From positions 2,294,001 to 2,358,000 of the forward strand of contig NZ_CP088298.1 in NCBI RefSeq assembly GCF_021117425.1: a stretch of 64,000 nucleotides of DNA, written 5' to 3'. The notes under the pieces were generated by a model, which saw nothing but the letters and a program-made list of their open reading frames with translations, was not told where the DNA came from and did no database searches. The position numbers and the translations under genes are program-made. How positions within the stretch are numbered: the stretch's first letter is position 1; each line of letters begins with the position of its first letter. Source of the DNA: Brevibacterium zhoupengii (GTDB lineage Bacteria > Actinomycetota > Actinomycetes > Actinomycetales > Brevibacteriaceae). This document shows, in pieces, positions 1 to 9,205 of this stretch.

Positions 1-1
1 C

Positions 2-151
2 AAGACCAACAAGGTCGAACGCGGCCTGGTCAGTGATGCGGACCATCGCATGGGTCCCTATGAGACAGAGGAAGTGGCTCAAGCTGCCCTCGAGCGGGCC
101 CAGGCTCGCAATGAGGAGTGGGAAGAAGACGACAAGAAGTGGAACGGCTGA
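2..151 (+). CDS. C-terminal part of small conserved protein (SPOR-like)
   Basis: Partial gene: the reading frame enters from the left edge and stops at a TGA just 3 bases before glnA2. The 49 visible residues are strongly charged and contain the pattern LGPYETEEVAQAALERAQARN-like (here 'MGPYETEEVAQAALERA') followed by an acidic tail. Small actinobacterial proteins encoded directly upstream of glnA2, usually annotated as SPOR-domain or hypothetical, end in this way. The tight spacing suggests cotranscription with glnA2 and glnE. Function is unknown, and the family assignment rests on memory of the C-terminal pattern only. Confidence 0.6.
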   Translation, partial: KTNKVERGLVSDADHRMGPYETEEVAQAALERAQARNEEWEEDDKKWNG

Positions 152-154
152 GGA

Positions 155-1513
155 ATGTCGCGTCAGGAAGAATTCGTTCTTCGCACCGTCGAGGATCGTG
201 AAGTCCGCTTCATCCGGCTCTGGTTCACCGACGTGCTCGGGGGCCTGAAGTCCGTGGCAGTCGTTCCGGCGGAGCTTGAGGGGGCCTTCTCCGAGGGGAT
301 CGGGTTCGACGGTTCCGCCGTCGAAGGACTCTCACGTGTCTATGAGGCCGATATGGTGCTCAAGCCGGACCCCTCGACCTTCTCGCTGCTGCCCTGGCGT
401 GGAGAGAAGGAACCCACGGGGCGGATGTTCTGCGACATCCACGTGCCCGGGGGAGAGCCTGCGCAGGCCGATCCGCGCAACGTCCTCAAACGCACGTTGG
501 CGAAGGCCGCGGAAAAGGGCTTCTCGTTCTATGTTCACCCGGAGATCGAGTTCTACCTCTTCCAGACGGACAACCTCGACCCCGTCAGCGGCATCCTCGA
601 GGGTACGACTCCCATTCCCGTCGACACGGCGGGGTACTTCGACCATGTCAACGGCGGGACAGCCAACGACTTCCGACGCTCGGCAGTCACCATGCTCGAG
701 GCCATGGGCCTGTCCGTGGAGTTCTCTCACCATGAGGCCGGACCCGGCCAGAACGAGATCGACCTGCGCTACGCAGACGCCCTGACCATGGCCGACAACA
801 TCATGACCTTCCGATCGGTGATCAAGGAAGTGGCGATCTCCCAGGGTGTGTATGCCTCATTCATGCCCAAACCACTCAATGATCATCCAGGCAGCGGGAT
901 GCACACGCACGTCTCGCTCTTCGAGGGTGAGAACAACGCGTTCTTCGAGCCCGGTGCTATGTATCAGCTGTCGAAGACCGGCAGACAGTTCATCGCCGGA
1001 GTCCTCACCCATGCTGCAGAGATCACCGCGGTGACGAACCAGCATGTGAACTCCTACAAGCGACTGTGGACCGGCCATGAGGCCCCGTCCTATATCTCGT
1101 GGGGACATCGGAACCGGTCGGCGCTGGTCCGGGTGCCCCAGTACAACTCGGGCAAGTCATCTTCGGCTCGGATCGAATACCGGGCGCTTGACTCCTCGGC
1201 CAATCCGTACCTGTCCTATGCTCTCCTTCTCGCCGCGGGGCTCAAGGGCATCGAAGAGGACTACGAACTGCCCGAAGAGGCAGAGGACAACGTCTGGCAG
1301 CTCTCGGACACGGAGCGCCGAGCCATGGGCATTCAGGCGCTGCCGACGAGCCTCTCGCACGCACTGGAGATCATGGAACAGTCCGATCTCGTCGCGGAGA
1401 CTCTGGGCGAGGAAGTCTTCGACTTCTTCCTGCGCAACAAACGCCAGGAATGGAACGACTACCGCGCGCAGGTGACCCCGTTCGAGCTCAGCAAACACTT
1501 CACCTCGATGTAG
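155..1513 (+). CDS. glnA2: type I glutamine synthetase, GlnA2-type
   Basis: 452 residues with the glutamine synthetase fold: N-terminal beta-grasp (about 15-100) and the catalytic barrel with 'HPEIEFYLF', 'HHEAGPGQNEIDLRY', 'GSGMHTHVSLF' and 'NSYKRLWTGHEAP'. It would make glutamine from glutamate, ammonia and ATP, although GlnA2 paralogues in mycobacteria and Streptomyces can have other roles. The segment where the adenylylated enzyme carries its Tyr loop reads 'NVWQLSDTERRAMG', with no tyrosine, so GlnE probably does not modify this copy. The ATG at 155 follows 'ctgagga' and lies 3 bases after the upstream stop. glnE starts 4 bases downstream, the usual actinobacterial glnA2-glnE pair. Confidence 0.95.
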   Translation: MSRQEEFVLRTVEDREVRFIRLWFTDVLGGLKSVAVVPAELEGAFSEGIGFDGSAVEGLSRVYEADMVLKPDPSTFSLLPWRGEKEPTGRMFCDIHVPGGEPAQADPRNVLKRTLAKAAEKGFSFYVHPEIEFYLFQTDNLDPVSGILEGTTPIPVDTAGYFDHVNGGTANDFRRSAVTMLEAMGLSVEFSHHEAGPGQNEIDLRYADALTMADNIMTFRSVIKEVAISQGVYASFMPKPLNDHPGSGMHTHVSLFEGENNAFFEPGAMYQLSKTGRQFIAGVLTHAAEITAVTNQHVNSYKRLWTGHEAPSYISWGHRNRSALVRVPQYNSGKSSSARIEYRALDSSANPYLSYALLLAAGLKGIEEDYELPEEAEDNVWQLSDTERRAMGIQALPTSLSHALEIMEQSDLVAETLGEEVFDFFLRNKRQEWNDYRAQVTPFELSKHFTSM

Positions 1514-1517
1514 ACCG

Positions 1518-4500
1518 ATGGCTCGAATCACTTCGCGCACTTCCGTCGTCTCATCGTCAGCAGCTCGCTTCCTCGATGAGATCGATGAACTCCTCGGCGA
1601 GCCTTTGGCCACCGATTCTCGTTTCATCGACCTCCTCGAGGCTGCCCCGGACCCCCATGCGGCAGCTCTGGGGCTGCTGCGGGTCTTGGAATCCGCGGGG
1701 GAGTCGGCACCTCAGTTCCTGTCCGCCATCCGTTCTGGGGCTGGTGGGGATCTGGCTGAGGACGAACTCGACCGTGCTCTGCTGCGTCGTGTCCTGGCGG
1801 TCATGGGCACCTCGGAGGCGATGGTCGACCACCTCGTGCGGCATCCTGAGTCTCTGCCGCAGCTGGTGGAGCAGTCGCCGTTCCTCATGATCTCCACCCC
1901 GGCGGCTTCGGCGTCAGCACTGCGCAGCGATCTGCTGAAGGCTGTGGGCGCCGATCCTGATGCACCGGCGCCCACGGCGGACCACCTCGGCGATGAGGCG
2001 ATCAAGGATCTTCGGCGCACTTATCGCGATGCTCAGCTGCGGCTGGTCGCCGATGATCTCGTTGCCGAGGCACCCGAGGAGATCGTCGACCATGTGATGG
2101 CGGTGCTCTCTGATCTGGCGGCGGCCGCGATGGATGCCGCTCTGGCCATCGCCCGGGCAGAGCTTGATCCCGAGGGCACGGTCCGCATCGCAGTCATCGC
2201 CTTGGGCAAGACTGGGGCACGTGAGCTCAACTACGTCTCAGACGTCGATGTGGTCTTCGTCCTCGATTCCTCGACGAACGATGAGCAGCGCGAACTGGCC
2301 ACTGAACTGGCTCAACGGATGCGCAGCATCCTCTCCGATGCTGGAGCGGAGCCTGCCCTGTGGGAAGTCGATACAGCGCTGCGGCCCGAAGGCAAGGCCG
2401 GGGCATTGGTGCGCACCATGTCCGAATTCACGCGCTACTACGCAGACATCGCGAAGAACTGGGAGTTCCAGGCTCTCCTCAAGGCCCGCCCTGTGGCCGG
2501 TGATGTGGGAGTGGGCGAGGAATTCGTCGAGACGCTCCTGCCGCTCGTGTGGGAGGCTGCCAGCAGGCAGGGCTTCATCGACGGCATCCGTTCGATGCGG
2601 CGTCGAGTCGTGGATCTCATCCCCGCCGCTGAGGCCCCCAGACAGATCAAATTGGGACGTGGGGGACTGCGTGACGTGGAGTTCTCCGCGCAGCTGCTCC
2701 AGCTCGTCCACGGTCGCACGGACGAGGAGATCCGGACACCGAACACCCTGGTGGCGTTGGAGGAGCTGGGAGAGCACGGGTACATCGGGAAAGAGGACGC
2801 CTACGTCTTCTCCTCCGCCTACCGTTTCATGCGCGTAGTCGAGCACCGTGTCCAGATTCCGCGGATGCTGCGCAACGCCCTCATCCCCGATGATGAGGAG
2901 AAGCTGCGCATCCTCGCGCGCTCTGTCTTCATCTCGGGTTCGCGCACCGGCGCTCGGTTGGAGGAGACGCGCAAGGACTACGCGAAGCAGGTCACCCGTC
3001 TCCACGAGCAGATCTTCTACCGCCCCATCCTCGATGCTGCGGTCGGAGTCCACGGTGCCGTGGTCGATGCGCACAATCGCGGCAGCAGCATGCAGGCCGC
3101 CGCTGATCGGCTCCAGGCGTTCGGTTACCGCGACCCGCAGGGAGCTTTGGCCCATATCAAGGCGCTGACCTCCGGTATGTCACGCACCGCGCTCGTCATC
3201 AAACAGGTCCTGCCGGCGCTGCTGGACTGGTTCTCAGACGGAGTCAGTCCCGATGCCGCGCTGTTGGCGTTTCGTCGGCTCACCGACTCGCTGTCGTCTT
3301 CCGGTTGGTTCCTCAAGATGCTCCGTGATTCCGGACTGGCGGCGAAATCCGTGGCGGAAGTCCTCTCGCTGTCCGGCTATGCCAGTGAGCTGCTGCTGCG
3401 CCAGCCTGCCGCTGTTGCCTGGTTGGACAACTTCGACAACCTCAAGTCCCGCGATTCGAAGGCACTTGCCGCTGAAGTCGGAGGACTGCTCAAGCGGCAT
3501 GGGGCAGCAGCGATCACGCCGATACGCGAAACCTACAGCCGTGAGCTTCTGCGCATTGCTCTGCGGGATGTCCTCGATGTCGGTGACCGAGCCGAGATAC
3601 CGGGCGATCTCTCTGCCCTGATGGATCTGGCAGTCCGTGGTGCCTTGCAGGCTGTGCGGCTCGACCTCGATGCGCCCGAGACACCGCCCTACGAGTTCGC
3701 GATCATCGCCATGGGCCGCTGGGGCGGAAATGAGATCGGGTACTTCTCCGATGCCGACGTGACGTTCGTCTACCGCTCCGTCGGTGAGGAGCTGGGTGCC
3801 GACGATAAGGCCAAGTTGAGCAAACACGTCAACAAGGTTGCCCTCGGATTGGGGAGCCGTCTCAAGGCCAGCGATGCCGCTCAGGGAGTGGATCTCGACG
3901 CAGACCTTCGGCCGGAAGGCAAGAACGGGCCTCTGGTTCGTGCCCTCTCGTCTTATCGGGCCTACTACGCGAAGTGGTCCCAACCATGGGAAGCGCAGGC
4001 GCTGCTGAGGGCGCGCCCGGTCGCCGGTGACTCCGCCCTCATCGACGACTTCACGGAGCTGATCAATCCGCTGCGGTACCCCGTGGAGATGCCGACGAAG
4101 TCACTGACTCAGGTCCGCACCCTCAAAGCACGGATGGAGGACGAGCGTCTGCCCCGCAACGCAGACAAACGTCGCCACCTCAAACTCGGTCGCGGCAGCC
4201 TCTCCGATGTCGAGTGGACGGTCCAGCTCCTGCAGCTGCAGCACGCTCACCGGATTCCCGGCCTGCGCACGACATCCACGCTCTCAGCCCTCAGCGTCGC
4301 AGCCGAAGAAGAGCTCATCCCCACGGATGATGCCGAGGAGCTGGCCGCCGCATGGCAGCTGGCCACCAACGTCCGGTCAGCGGTGATGCTGTATCGAGGC
4401 CGCACCGCCCAATCGCTGCCAGAGGAGCACTTCGAGCTGGAGGCCACCGCGCGGCTGCTCGGATATCCGGCGGGTGGCGGTCACGAACTCGAGGACGACT

Positions 4501-4559
4501 ATCTGCGCACCACCCGCCATGCCAGGAACATCATGGAGGAACACTTCTACGGTTTCTGA
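1518..4559 (+). CDS. glnE: bifunctional glutamine-synthetase adenylyltransferase/deadenylylase
   Basis: 1013 residues, the normal GlnE length. Two nucleotidyltransferase domains are visible. The N-terminal one (adenylyl-removing) has 'GKTGARELNYVSDVDVVFV' near residue 230, and the C-terminal one (adenylylating) has 'GRWGGNEIGYFSDADVTFVY' near residue 733. Each is followed by a 'DLRPEGK' or 'ALRPEGK' motif, an 'ALLKARPVAGD' or 'ALLRARPVAGD' motif and a helical 'KLGRGGLRDVEF' or 'KLGRGSLSDVEW' segment. It switches the beta-type synthetase encoded at 6197-7621, which retains the target tyrosine. It lies 4 bases after glnA2 and converges with mtr, leaving a 9-base gap without an obvious terminator. 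Confidence 0.97.
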   Translation: MARITSRTSVVSSSAARFLDEIDELLGEPLATDSRFIDLLEAAPDPHAAALGLLRVLESAGESAPQFLSAIRSGAGGDLAEDELDRALLRRVLAVMGTSEAMVDHLVRHPESLPQLVEQSPFLMISTPAASASALRSDLLKAVGADPDAPAPTADHLGDEAIKDLRRTYRDAQLRLVADDLVAEAPEEIVDHVMAVLSDLAAAAMDAALAIARAELDPEGTVRIAVIALGKTGARELNYVSDVDVVFVLDSSTNDEQRELATELAQRMRSILSDAGAEPALWEVDTALRPEGKAGALVRTMSEFTRYYADIAKNWEFQALLKARPVAGDVGVGEEFVETLLPLVWEAASRQGFIDGIRSMRRRVVDLIPAAEAPRQIKLGRGGLRDVEFSAQLLQLVHGRTDEEIRTPNTLVALEELGEHGYIGKEDAYVFSSAYRFMRVVEHRVQIPRMLRNALIPDDEEKLRILARSVFISGSRTGARLEETRKDYAKQVTRLHEQIFYRPILDAAVGVHGAVVDAHNRGSSMQAAADRLQAFGYRDPQGALAHIKALTSGMSRTALVIKQVLPALLDWFSDGVSPDAALLAFRRLTDSLSSSGWFLKMLRDSGLAAKSVAEVLSLSGYASELLLRQPAAVAWLDNFDNLKSRDSKALAAEVGGLLKRHGAAAITPIRETYSRELLRIALRDVLDVGDRAEIPGDLSALMDLAVRGALQAVRLDLDAPETPPYEFAIIAMGRWGGNEIGYFSDADVTFVYRSVGEELGADDKAKLSKHVNKVALGLGSRLKASDAAQGVDLDADLRPEGKNGPLVRALSSYRAYYAKWSQPWEAQALLRARPVAGDSALIDDFTELINPLRYPVEMPTKSLTQVRTLKARMEDERLPRNADKRRHLKLGRGSLSDVEWTVQLLQLQHAHRIPGLRTTSTLSALSVAAEEELIPTDDAEELAAAWQLATNVRSAVMLYRGRTAQSLPEEHFELEATARLLGYPAGGGHELEDDYLRTTRHARNIMEEHFYGF

Positions 4560-4568
4560 GGACAGTCC

Positions 4569-6038
4569 TCAGGCTTCGTTGAAGTCCAGACCCAGCAGTG
4601 CGTTCTCAACGACCTCGGGCAGAGCCGGATGGATCCAGTACTGTCCCTTGGCCACCTCATCGGCCCGCTGGTCGAATGCCATCGCCTGGATCAGCGGCTG
4701 GATGATCATGGACGCTTCATGACCGACGATGTGCGCGCCCAGGATCCTCCGTGTTGTCCGGTCGGCGATGATCTTCACGATCCCGGGGTCATCGGCCATC
4801 GCCCACCCGTAGGCCACGTCGGAGTACTTCTGCACCTTCACGCTCACGTCGTGACCGGCCTGCCGGGCCTCATCTTCGGTGATGCCGACATAGGCGACCT
4901 GGGGTGAGGTGAACACCGCACCGGGGACGGCATGATGATTGACTTCCCGCAGCTGTGCCTCGGCTCCGCTTCCCGGCGCTCCGGCTGCCACGTCGGCAGC
5001 CAGATTGTCACCGACGACGGCAGCCTCGTGATTGGCGACGTGCTTGAGCTGGTGCGGTGAGCTGATGTCGCCGAGCGCGAACACACCGGGGACCGGACGG
5101 CCTTGGGAAAGCACGCGCTGACGTGAGTCGACGCTGAGACGAGCATCATCGAGGACGTCGAAACCGGCGTCGCCCACGCGCAGGCCCGTGGTGTTCGGTG
5201 TGCGCCCAGTCGCGATGAGAACCGCATCCGCGTCCAGCTGCGCAGGCAGATCCACATCGCCGAGGCGGCCGCTGGGTCGCAGGGTCACGCTCACTCGGTT
5301 TTCGTCGAAGCTGTACGAGGCCACCTCTGCTCCGCGGTGGACCGTATGGGTGCGTTCGAAGAGTTCGGTGAACTCCGTAGAGATTTCCTCGTCGATGGTG
5401 CCGAGCAGACGTGGACCACGGGCGACCACGGTCACCTCGGTGCCGAGCCCGGCGAAGACGTGAGCGAACTCCATGGCGATGATGCCGGACCCGATGATCA
5501 CCAGGCGTTCGGGCCTCTGGGGAATGCGCATGATCGAATTGGATGTGAAGACGGGATAGCCCTCGGTGTCCACAAGCTTCGGGTCGAGTCCTGCGGCTTC
5601 GGGGATGACGGGGGAGGCCCCGGCCGCGATGACGATTCGATCGGCTGTGATCGTCTCACCTGAAGCGGTTCGCACCGTCTTCTCTCCGACGAACTCAACG
5701 TGTTCGGCGACGACGCTCACATTGGGTTGCCGGTCGCCGCTGCGGTAGTCCCGCCCTCCGGATTCGATGGCATCAACCCGGTCGAAGATGCGTTTCTGCA
5801 GCGCGGACCAGTCCACACCGTGAAAGTCAGTCGAGAGGTTGTAGCGTTTCGCCTCGGCTGCCTGTTCGGCGATGGTGGCGGGATAGACGAACATCTTCGT
5901 CGGAATGCATCCCACGTTGAGGCAGGTGCCGCCGAAGTGCCATTCTTCGGCAATCGCGACGTTGAGTCCGGAGAAACGGTCGTCGAGGAACATGTTCCCC
6001 GACCCTGTGCCGATCAGAAGGAGATCGAAATGCGTCAT
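4569..6038 (-). CDS. mtr: mycothione reductase
   Basis: 489-residue pyridine nucleotide-disulfide oxidoreductase. It has an N-terminal FAD motif ('LLIGTGSGN'), the redox-active 'GGTCLNVGCIPTK' near residues 37-49, an NAD(P)H motif ('IIGSGIIAMEFAHVFAGLG') and the C-terminal catalytic 'HPALPEVVENAL'. The GTGSGN form and the overall pattern match mycothione reductase, which reduces the disulfide of mycothiol with NADPH in the cytoplasm, rather than lipoamide dehydrogenase; a clear lipoamide dehydrogenase lies at 14634. Mycothiol use restricts the host to Actinomycetota. The gene converges with glnE. Confidence 0.92.
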   Translation of the reverse strand: MTHFDLLLIGTGSGNMFLDDRFSGLNVAIAEEWHFGGTCLNVGCIPTKMFVYPATIAEQAAEAKRYNLSTDFHGVDWSALQKRIFDRVDAIESGGRDYRSGDRQPNVSVVAEHVEFVGEKTVRTASGETITADRIVIAAGASPVIPEAAGLDPKLVDTEGYPVFTSNSIMRIPQRPERLVIIGSGIIAMEFAHVFAGLGTEVTVVARGPRLLGTIDEEISTEFTELFERTHTVHRGAEVASYSFDENRVSVTLRPSGRLGDVDLPAQLDADAVLIATGRTPNTTGLRVGDAGFDVLDDARLSVDSRQRVLSQGRPVPGVFALGDISSPHQLKHVANHEAAVVGDNLAADVAAGAPGSGAEAQLREVNHHAVPGAVFTSPQVAYVGITEDEARQAGHDVSVKVQKYSDVAYGWAMADDPGIVKIIADRTTRRILGAHIVGHEASMIIQPLIQAMAFDQRADEVAKGQYWIHPALPEVVENALLGLDFNEA

Positions 6039-6098
6039 TGTCCATCCCTGTATCAGTCGTGGTCACCATCGAAGGCGGCCCTGGTCAGATGCACTGAA

Positions 6099-6127
6099 GG
6101 GCGCCACGGGTGAAACCCGTGACGCCC
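6099..6127 (-). terminator. terminator of glnA1
   Basis: Inverted repeat with a 12-bp stem broken by one mismatch (GGGCG, then CACGGGT, pairing with ACCCGTG and CGCCC) around the 3-base loop GAA. It lies 70 bases beyond the glnA1 stop on the minus strand. There is no strong U-tract, as is common in high-GC genomes. It separates glnA1 from mtr. Confidence 0.75.
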
Positions 6128-6196
6128 CCACTGTATTCCCTCAGGCCGTGGCACACCCGGTCTGTGACAGGAACCGACTAAGCCTAAGGATGTGGA

Positions 6197-7621
6197 TCAG
6201 AGTGCGTAGTAGAGTTCGAACTCCGTCGGAGTCGGACGCAGACGAGCCACGTCGATCTCGTTCTCACGCTTGATCCGAATCCACGTCTCGATCAGGTCGG
6301 AGGTGAAGACGTCACCTGCGGTGAGGAAGTCGTGGTCCTTCTCGAGCTCGATGAGAGCCTCGTCGAGGGAGCCGGGGACCAGTTTGATGTCCTTGGCTTC
6401 CTCAGGGGGCAACTCATAGAGGTCCTTGTCGATGGGCTCCGGAGGCTCGATGCGGTTGCGGATTCCGTCGAGTCCGGCCATCAGCTGCGCCGAGAACGCC
6501 AGGTAAGGGTTCGTCGAGGGATCCGGGACGCGGAACTCGAGACGCTTAGCCTTCGGCGAGCTGCCGGTGACCGGAATGCGGATCGCGGCAGACCGGTTGC
6601 GGGCCGAGTAGACCAGGTTCACCGGAGCTTCGTATCCGGGCACGAGGCGACGGTAGGAGTTGATCGTCGGGTTGGTGAAGGCCAGGACAGCACCGGCGTG
6701 TTCGATGAGGCCGCCGATGTACCAACGAGCCAGATCGGAGAGACCGCCGTAGCCGTTCTCGTCGTAGAACAGGGGTTCACCGTTCTTCCACAGCGACTGG
6801 TGGCAGTGCATGCCCGAACCGTTGTCGTCGAAGAGCGGTTTGGGCATGAAGGTGGCCGACTTGCCCAGTTCGTACGCTGTGTTCTTGATGACGTACTTGA
6901 AGTCGAGAAGCTGATCGCCTGCGTGCTGCAGAGTCTTGAACTTGTAGTTGATCTCCTGCTGACCCGCGGTGCCGACCTCATGGTGGGCGCGTTCCATCTC
7001 GAAGCCGATCTGCTCCAGAGTCAGGGACATGTGGTCGCGGATGTCGGCGAATTTGTCCTGAGGTGAGACAGGGAAGTAGCCGCCCTTGAACGGGGTCTTG
7101 TATCCCAGGTTGCCGCCCGGCTCATCTGCGGCGGTGTTCCAGGCGGCTTCCTCGGAGTCGATCTTGTAGAAGCTGCTGCCTGGAGTGTTTTCGTAGCGGA
7201 TCGAGTCGAAGAGGTAGAACTCCGCCTCGGCGCCGAAGAACACAGTGTCGGCGATTCCAGTGCTTTCGAGGTAGGCCTCGGCCTTGGCCGCAACCTGGCG
7301 CGGATCACGGGAGTAGGGCTCATCGGTGAAGGGATCGACGATTGAGTGAGTGATGACCAGTGTCTTGGCCTCACGGAACGGGTCGATGTAGGCCGATGAG
7401 ACATCGGCGAGCAGCTTCATATCCGATTCGTGAATACCCTGGAAGCCCGTGATTGAGGAACCGTCGAAGAGCAGCCCTTCGGTGATCTCTTCCGTGCCGT
7501 ACGAGGCCGCGGGAAGGTTGAAATGCTGGACGACACCGGGGAGGTCGCAGAAGCGAACGTCAACGAATTTGACGTCGTTCTCCGAGATGTAGTTGACGAG
7601 TTCTTCAGCAGACGAGAACAC
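6197..7621 (-). CDS. glnA: type I glutamine synthetase, adenylylated form
   Basis: 474 residues with the complete glutamine synthetase I signature set ('[10 protein letters not shown]', '[11 protein letters not shown]', '[16 protein letters not shown]', '[11 protein letters not shown]', '[13 protein letters not shown]'). The loop 'DLYELPPEE' holds Tyr402, the expected adenylylation site, so this is the main biosynthetic enzyme controlled by GlnE. The start is a GTG preceded by AGGAG with 5 bases between. A candidate GlnR box lies about 90-100 bases upstream (7709-7724). It is transcribed alone, away from glnA2-glnE, with a hairpin terminator. Confidence 0.97.
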   Translation of the reverse strand: MFSSAEELVNYISENDVKFVDVRFCDLPGVVQHFNLPAASYGTEEITEGLLFDGSSITGFQGIHESDMKLLADVSSAYIDPFREAKTLVITHSIVDPFTDEPYSRDPRQVAAKAEAYLESTGIADTVFFGAEAEFYLFDSIRYENTPGSSFYKIDSEEAAWNTAADEPGGNLGYKTPFKGGYFPVSPQDKFADIRDHMSLTLEQIGFEMERAHHEVGTAGQQEINYKFKTLQHAGDQLLDFKYVIKNTAYELGKSATFMPKPLFDDNGSGMHCHQSLWKNGEPLFYDENGYGGLSDLARWYIGGLIEHAGAVLAFTNPTINSYRRLVPGYEAPVNLVYSARNRSAAIRIPVTGSSPKAKRLEFRVPDPSTNPYLAFSAQLMAGLDGIRNRIEPPEPIDKDLYELPPEEAKDIKLVPGSLDEALIELEKDHDFLTAGDVFTSDLIETWIRIKRENEIDVARLRPTPTEFELYYAL

Positions 7622-7708
7622 TTAGTCTCCTAGTTAGGTTATGGTGGTCGTTTGTCTTGACCACCCCCAATCTTAGTTGCAAGCAGGTGAAGTGGTGATG
7701 TCGTCCGT

Positions 7709-7724
7709 GTTTCGGGCATGTTTC
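7709..7724. promoter_or_regulatory. candidate GlnR box upstream of glnA
   Basis: On the minus strand two GAAAC pentamers are separated by exactly 6 bases (GAAAC-N6-GAAAC), which also fits the AC-N9-AC rule described for GlnR in mycobacteria and the a-site/b-site spacing in Streptomyces. It lies 88-103 bases upstream of the glnA start, upstream of a TAAGAT hexamer at 7672-7677. The identification as GlnR is inference; the regulator gene is not in the window. Confidence 0.45.
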
Positions 7725-7752
7725 CTGAGGATTCGTCCAGCTTGAACTTCGG

Positions 7753-7764
7753 TAAGCTGGGTCC
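7753..7764 (+). promoter_or_regulatory. -10 element and leaderless start of RDD gene
   Basis: TAAGCT followed by GGGTCC and then the GTG start codon at 7765. The hexamer fits the actinobacterial -10 pattern TANNNT, and the 6-base gap puts the transcription start on the GTG itself. No Shine-Dalgarno sequence is present. The 11 bases AAGCTGGGTCC recur immediately before the ATG at 47853. Confidence 0.5.
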
Positions 7765-8205
7765 GTGATTAATCGTGATGACCTCGGCTCCTGGCTTGAG
7801 GGACCCAAGATCGAGCGAGAAGACGGAGATTGGCCGGGCCGGCGTTTGGGCTTGCCCGAGACCGGCTCGCATTCGGTGGCCCCTGCCTGGCGCAGGCTGG
7901 TGGGACTGTTGGTCGATTGGTTCATGTGCCTGGCCATTGCCAACCTCATCGGTTCGTCCAATCCGTTCCTGGCACCTGGACTCTTCGCCCTGGAGCATTT
8001 CCTGCTCGTGTCGACACTCGGCTACACGGTGGGCCACCGGATCTTCGGCATCGAAGTCCGTCGCCTCGACGGCCACATGCCTGGGCTGGTCAAGACTCTC
8101 ATCCGCACAGTCCTGGTCGTTCTCGTCATTCCCGCGCTGATCTTCAACCGTGACAATCGCGGTCTCCACGATCTGGCTGCCGGCACACTGATCCTCAGAC
8201 GTTGA
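7765..8205 (+). CDS. RDD family membrane protein
   Basis: 146 residues. The hydrophilic N-terminus (about 45 residues) is followed by 'AWRRLVGLLVDWF', the R..D..D-like signature of the RDD family, then hydrophobic segments around 47-62, 68-85 and 110-127. 'TLGYTVGHRIFGIEVRR' and 'DNRGLHDLAAGTLIL' are typical RDD motifs. RDD proteins sit in the cytoplasmic membrane and are mostly of unknown role. The same gene position next to glnA is common in actinobacteria. The GTG start appears leaderless. Confidence 0.88.
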   Translation: MINRDDLGSWLEGPKIEREDGDWPGRRLGLPETGSHSVAPAWRRLVGLLVDWFMCLAIANLIGSSNPFLAPGLFALEHFLLVSTLGYTVGHRIFGIEVRRLDGHMPGLVKTLIRTVLVVLVIPALIFNRDNRGLHDLAAGTLILRR

Positions 8206-8292
8206 TCATCTGCCTGACCAGCCGCTGACAAGCGGCACGAACGAGGCCTGGATCGACGAGGACTCGACAGCCGTCAGCGCTGTCACAACACA

Positions 8293-8332
8293 GCAGAGGG
8301 CCACCGACTCGAATGAGTCGGTGGCCCTCTGC
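8293..8332. terminator. bidirectional terminator
   Basis: Perfect 18-bp inverted repeat (GCAGAGGGCCACCGACTC and its complement) with the loop GAAT. It lies between the RDD gene (plus) and the DUF4191 gene (minus), which converge here, and can serve both. Confidence 0.9.
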
Positions 8333-8418
8333 ATGAAGTTGACTGCTTGAAGTCTCTGAACCACTGAGGATTGTCATCCCCTGGTGGTGTCGGCTGTCTC
8401 CAGACAGGTCAGGCCCGG

Positions 8419-9150
8419 TCAGCGTCCGCGCATCGCCTTGTGGTTCGGGCGGGCCTTGTTCGGGTCGATGCCCTTCGGGATCGGGGGACGGGTGCCCTGA
8501 GTGCCGAGAGCGGCGAGGCGATTGCGCACAGCCAGCACCTCGGTCTTATTGAGCTTACGAGGCAGCTTCTGCACCGCAGGAACGACCTGCTTCATCTTCA
8601 GCTGTCCCTCTTCGTTACCACCCTGGAAAGTGTGGACCGGCACATTGGGCAGAATGCGCTCGTGACGCTTCCTCTCCTTGGCCAGCAGTTTCGCACTGCG
8701 TCCCTTCGGTCCTTCGCTGAGCAGAACCACGCCGGCACGACCCGTTGAGCGGAACACAAGGTCACGGCTCTTGGGATCGATGGCGATTGGCTTGTCGTCC
8801 ATCAGGTAGCCGCGGCGGGCAGTGTTGAGGACGGCACCGAAGGCGCCGGGCTGACCGTCCATCTGTGCGAATGCCGCAGTTTCAGCGAACCGACCGAGCA
8901 TGAACATACCCAGGAGCAGACCCACCATGAAGCCGAGGATCGTGGTGAAGACCGCACCGCCGAACAGGAGCCCAGCCAGTAGGCCGAGCAGGGTGCAGCC
9001 CAGGATAGCGGCGGCCAACAGCCACGGAGTGGCCTTATTGTGCTTGGCCGATAGCTCATAGACCTGCTTCATCTGCGCCAGGCGGCCCGGCTTCTTGTTC
9101 GGGTCCTTGGGCTTCCGACGGAAAAGTCCCTTGCGCGGTTCTTCGCTCAT
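8419..9150 (-). CDS. DUF4191 membrane protein
   Basis: 243 residues: a basic N-terminus, two adjacent hydrophobic segments about residues 43-64 and 66-87 ('LLAAAILGCTLLGLLAGLLF', 'TILGFMVGLLLGMFMLG'), then a soluble basic C-terminal region with 'GRAGVVLLSEGPKGR'. This layout is that of DUF4191, an actinobacteria-specific family regularly encoded just after lipA. Its function is not known. It lies 55 bases downstream of lipA on the same strand. Confidence 0.85.
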   Translation of the reverse strand: MSEEPRKGLFRRKPKDPNKKPGRLAQMKQVYELSAKHNKATPWLLAAAILGCTLLGLLAGLLFGGAVFTTILGFMVGLLLGMFMLGRFAETAAFAQMDGQPGAFGAVLNTARRGYLMDDKPIAIDPKSRDLVFRSTGRAGVVLLSEGPKGRSAKLLAKERKRHERILPNVPVHTFQGGNEEGQLKMKQVVPAVQKLPRKLNKTEVLAVRNRLAALGTQGTRPPIPKGIDPNKARPNHKAMRGR

Positions 9151-9182
9151 GCTCTCACTTGCTCTTGAATGGCGTGTCGACG

Positions 9183-9199
9183 TCGAGGCCGGGCCTCGA
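9183..9199 (-). terminator. small hairpin after lipA
   Basis: TCGAGGC and GCCTCGA pair around the 3-base loop CGG, in the 55-base gap between the lipA stop and the DUF4191 start. A 7-bp stem may cause partial termination or mRNA processing only. Confidence 0.35.
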
Positions 9200-9205
9200 G
9201 CGTTC

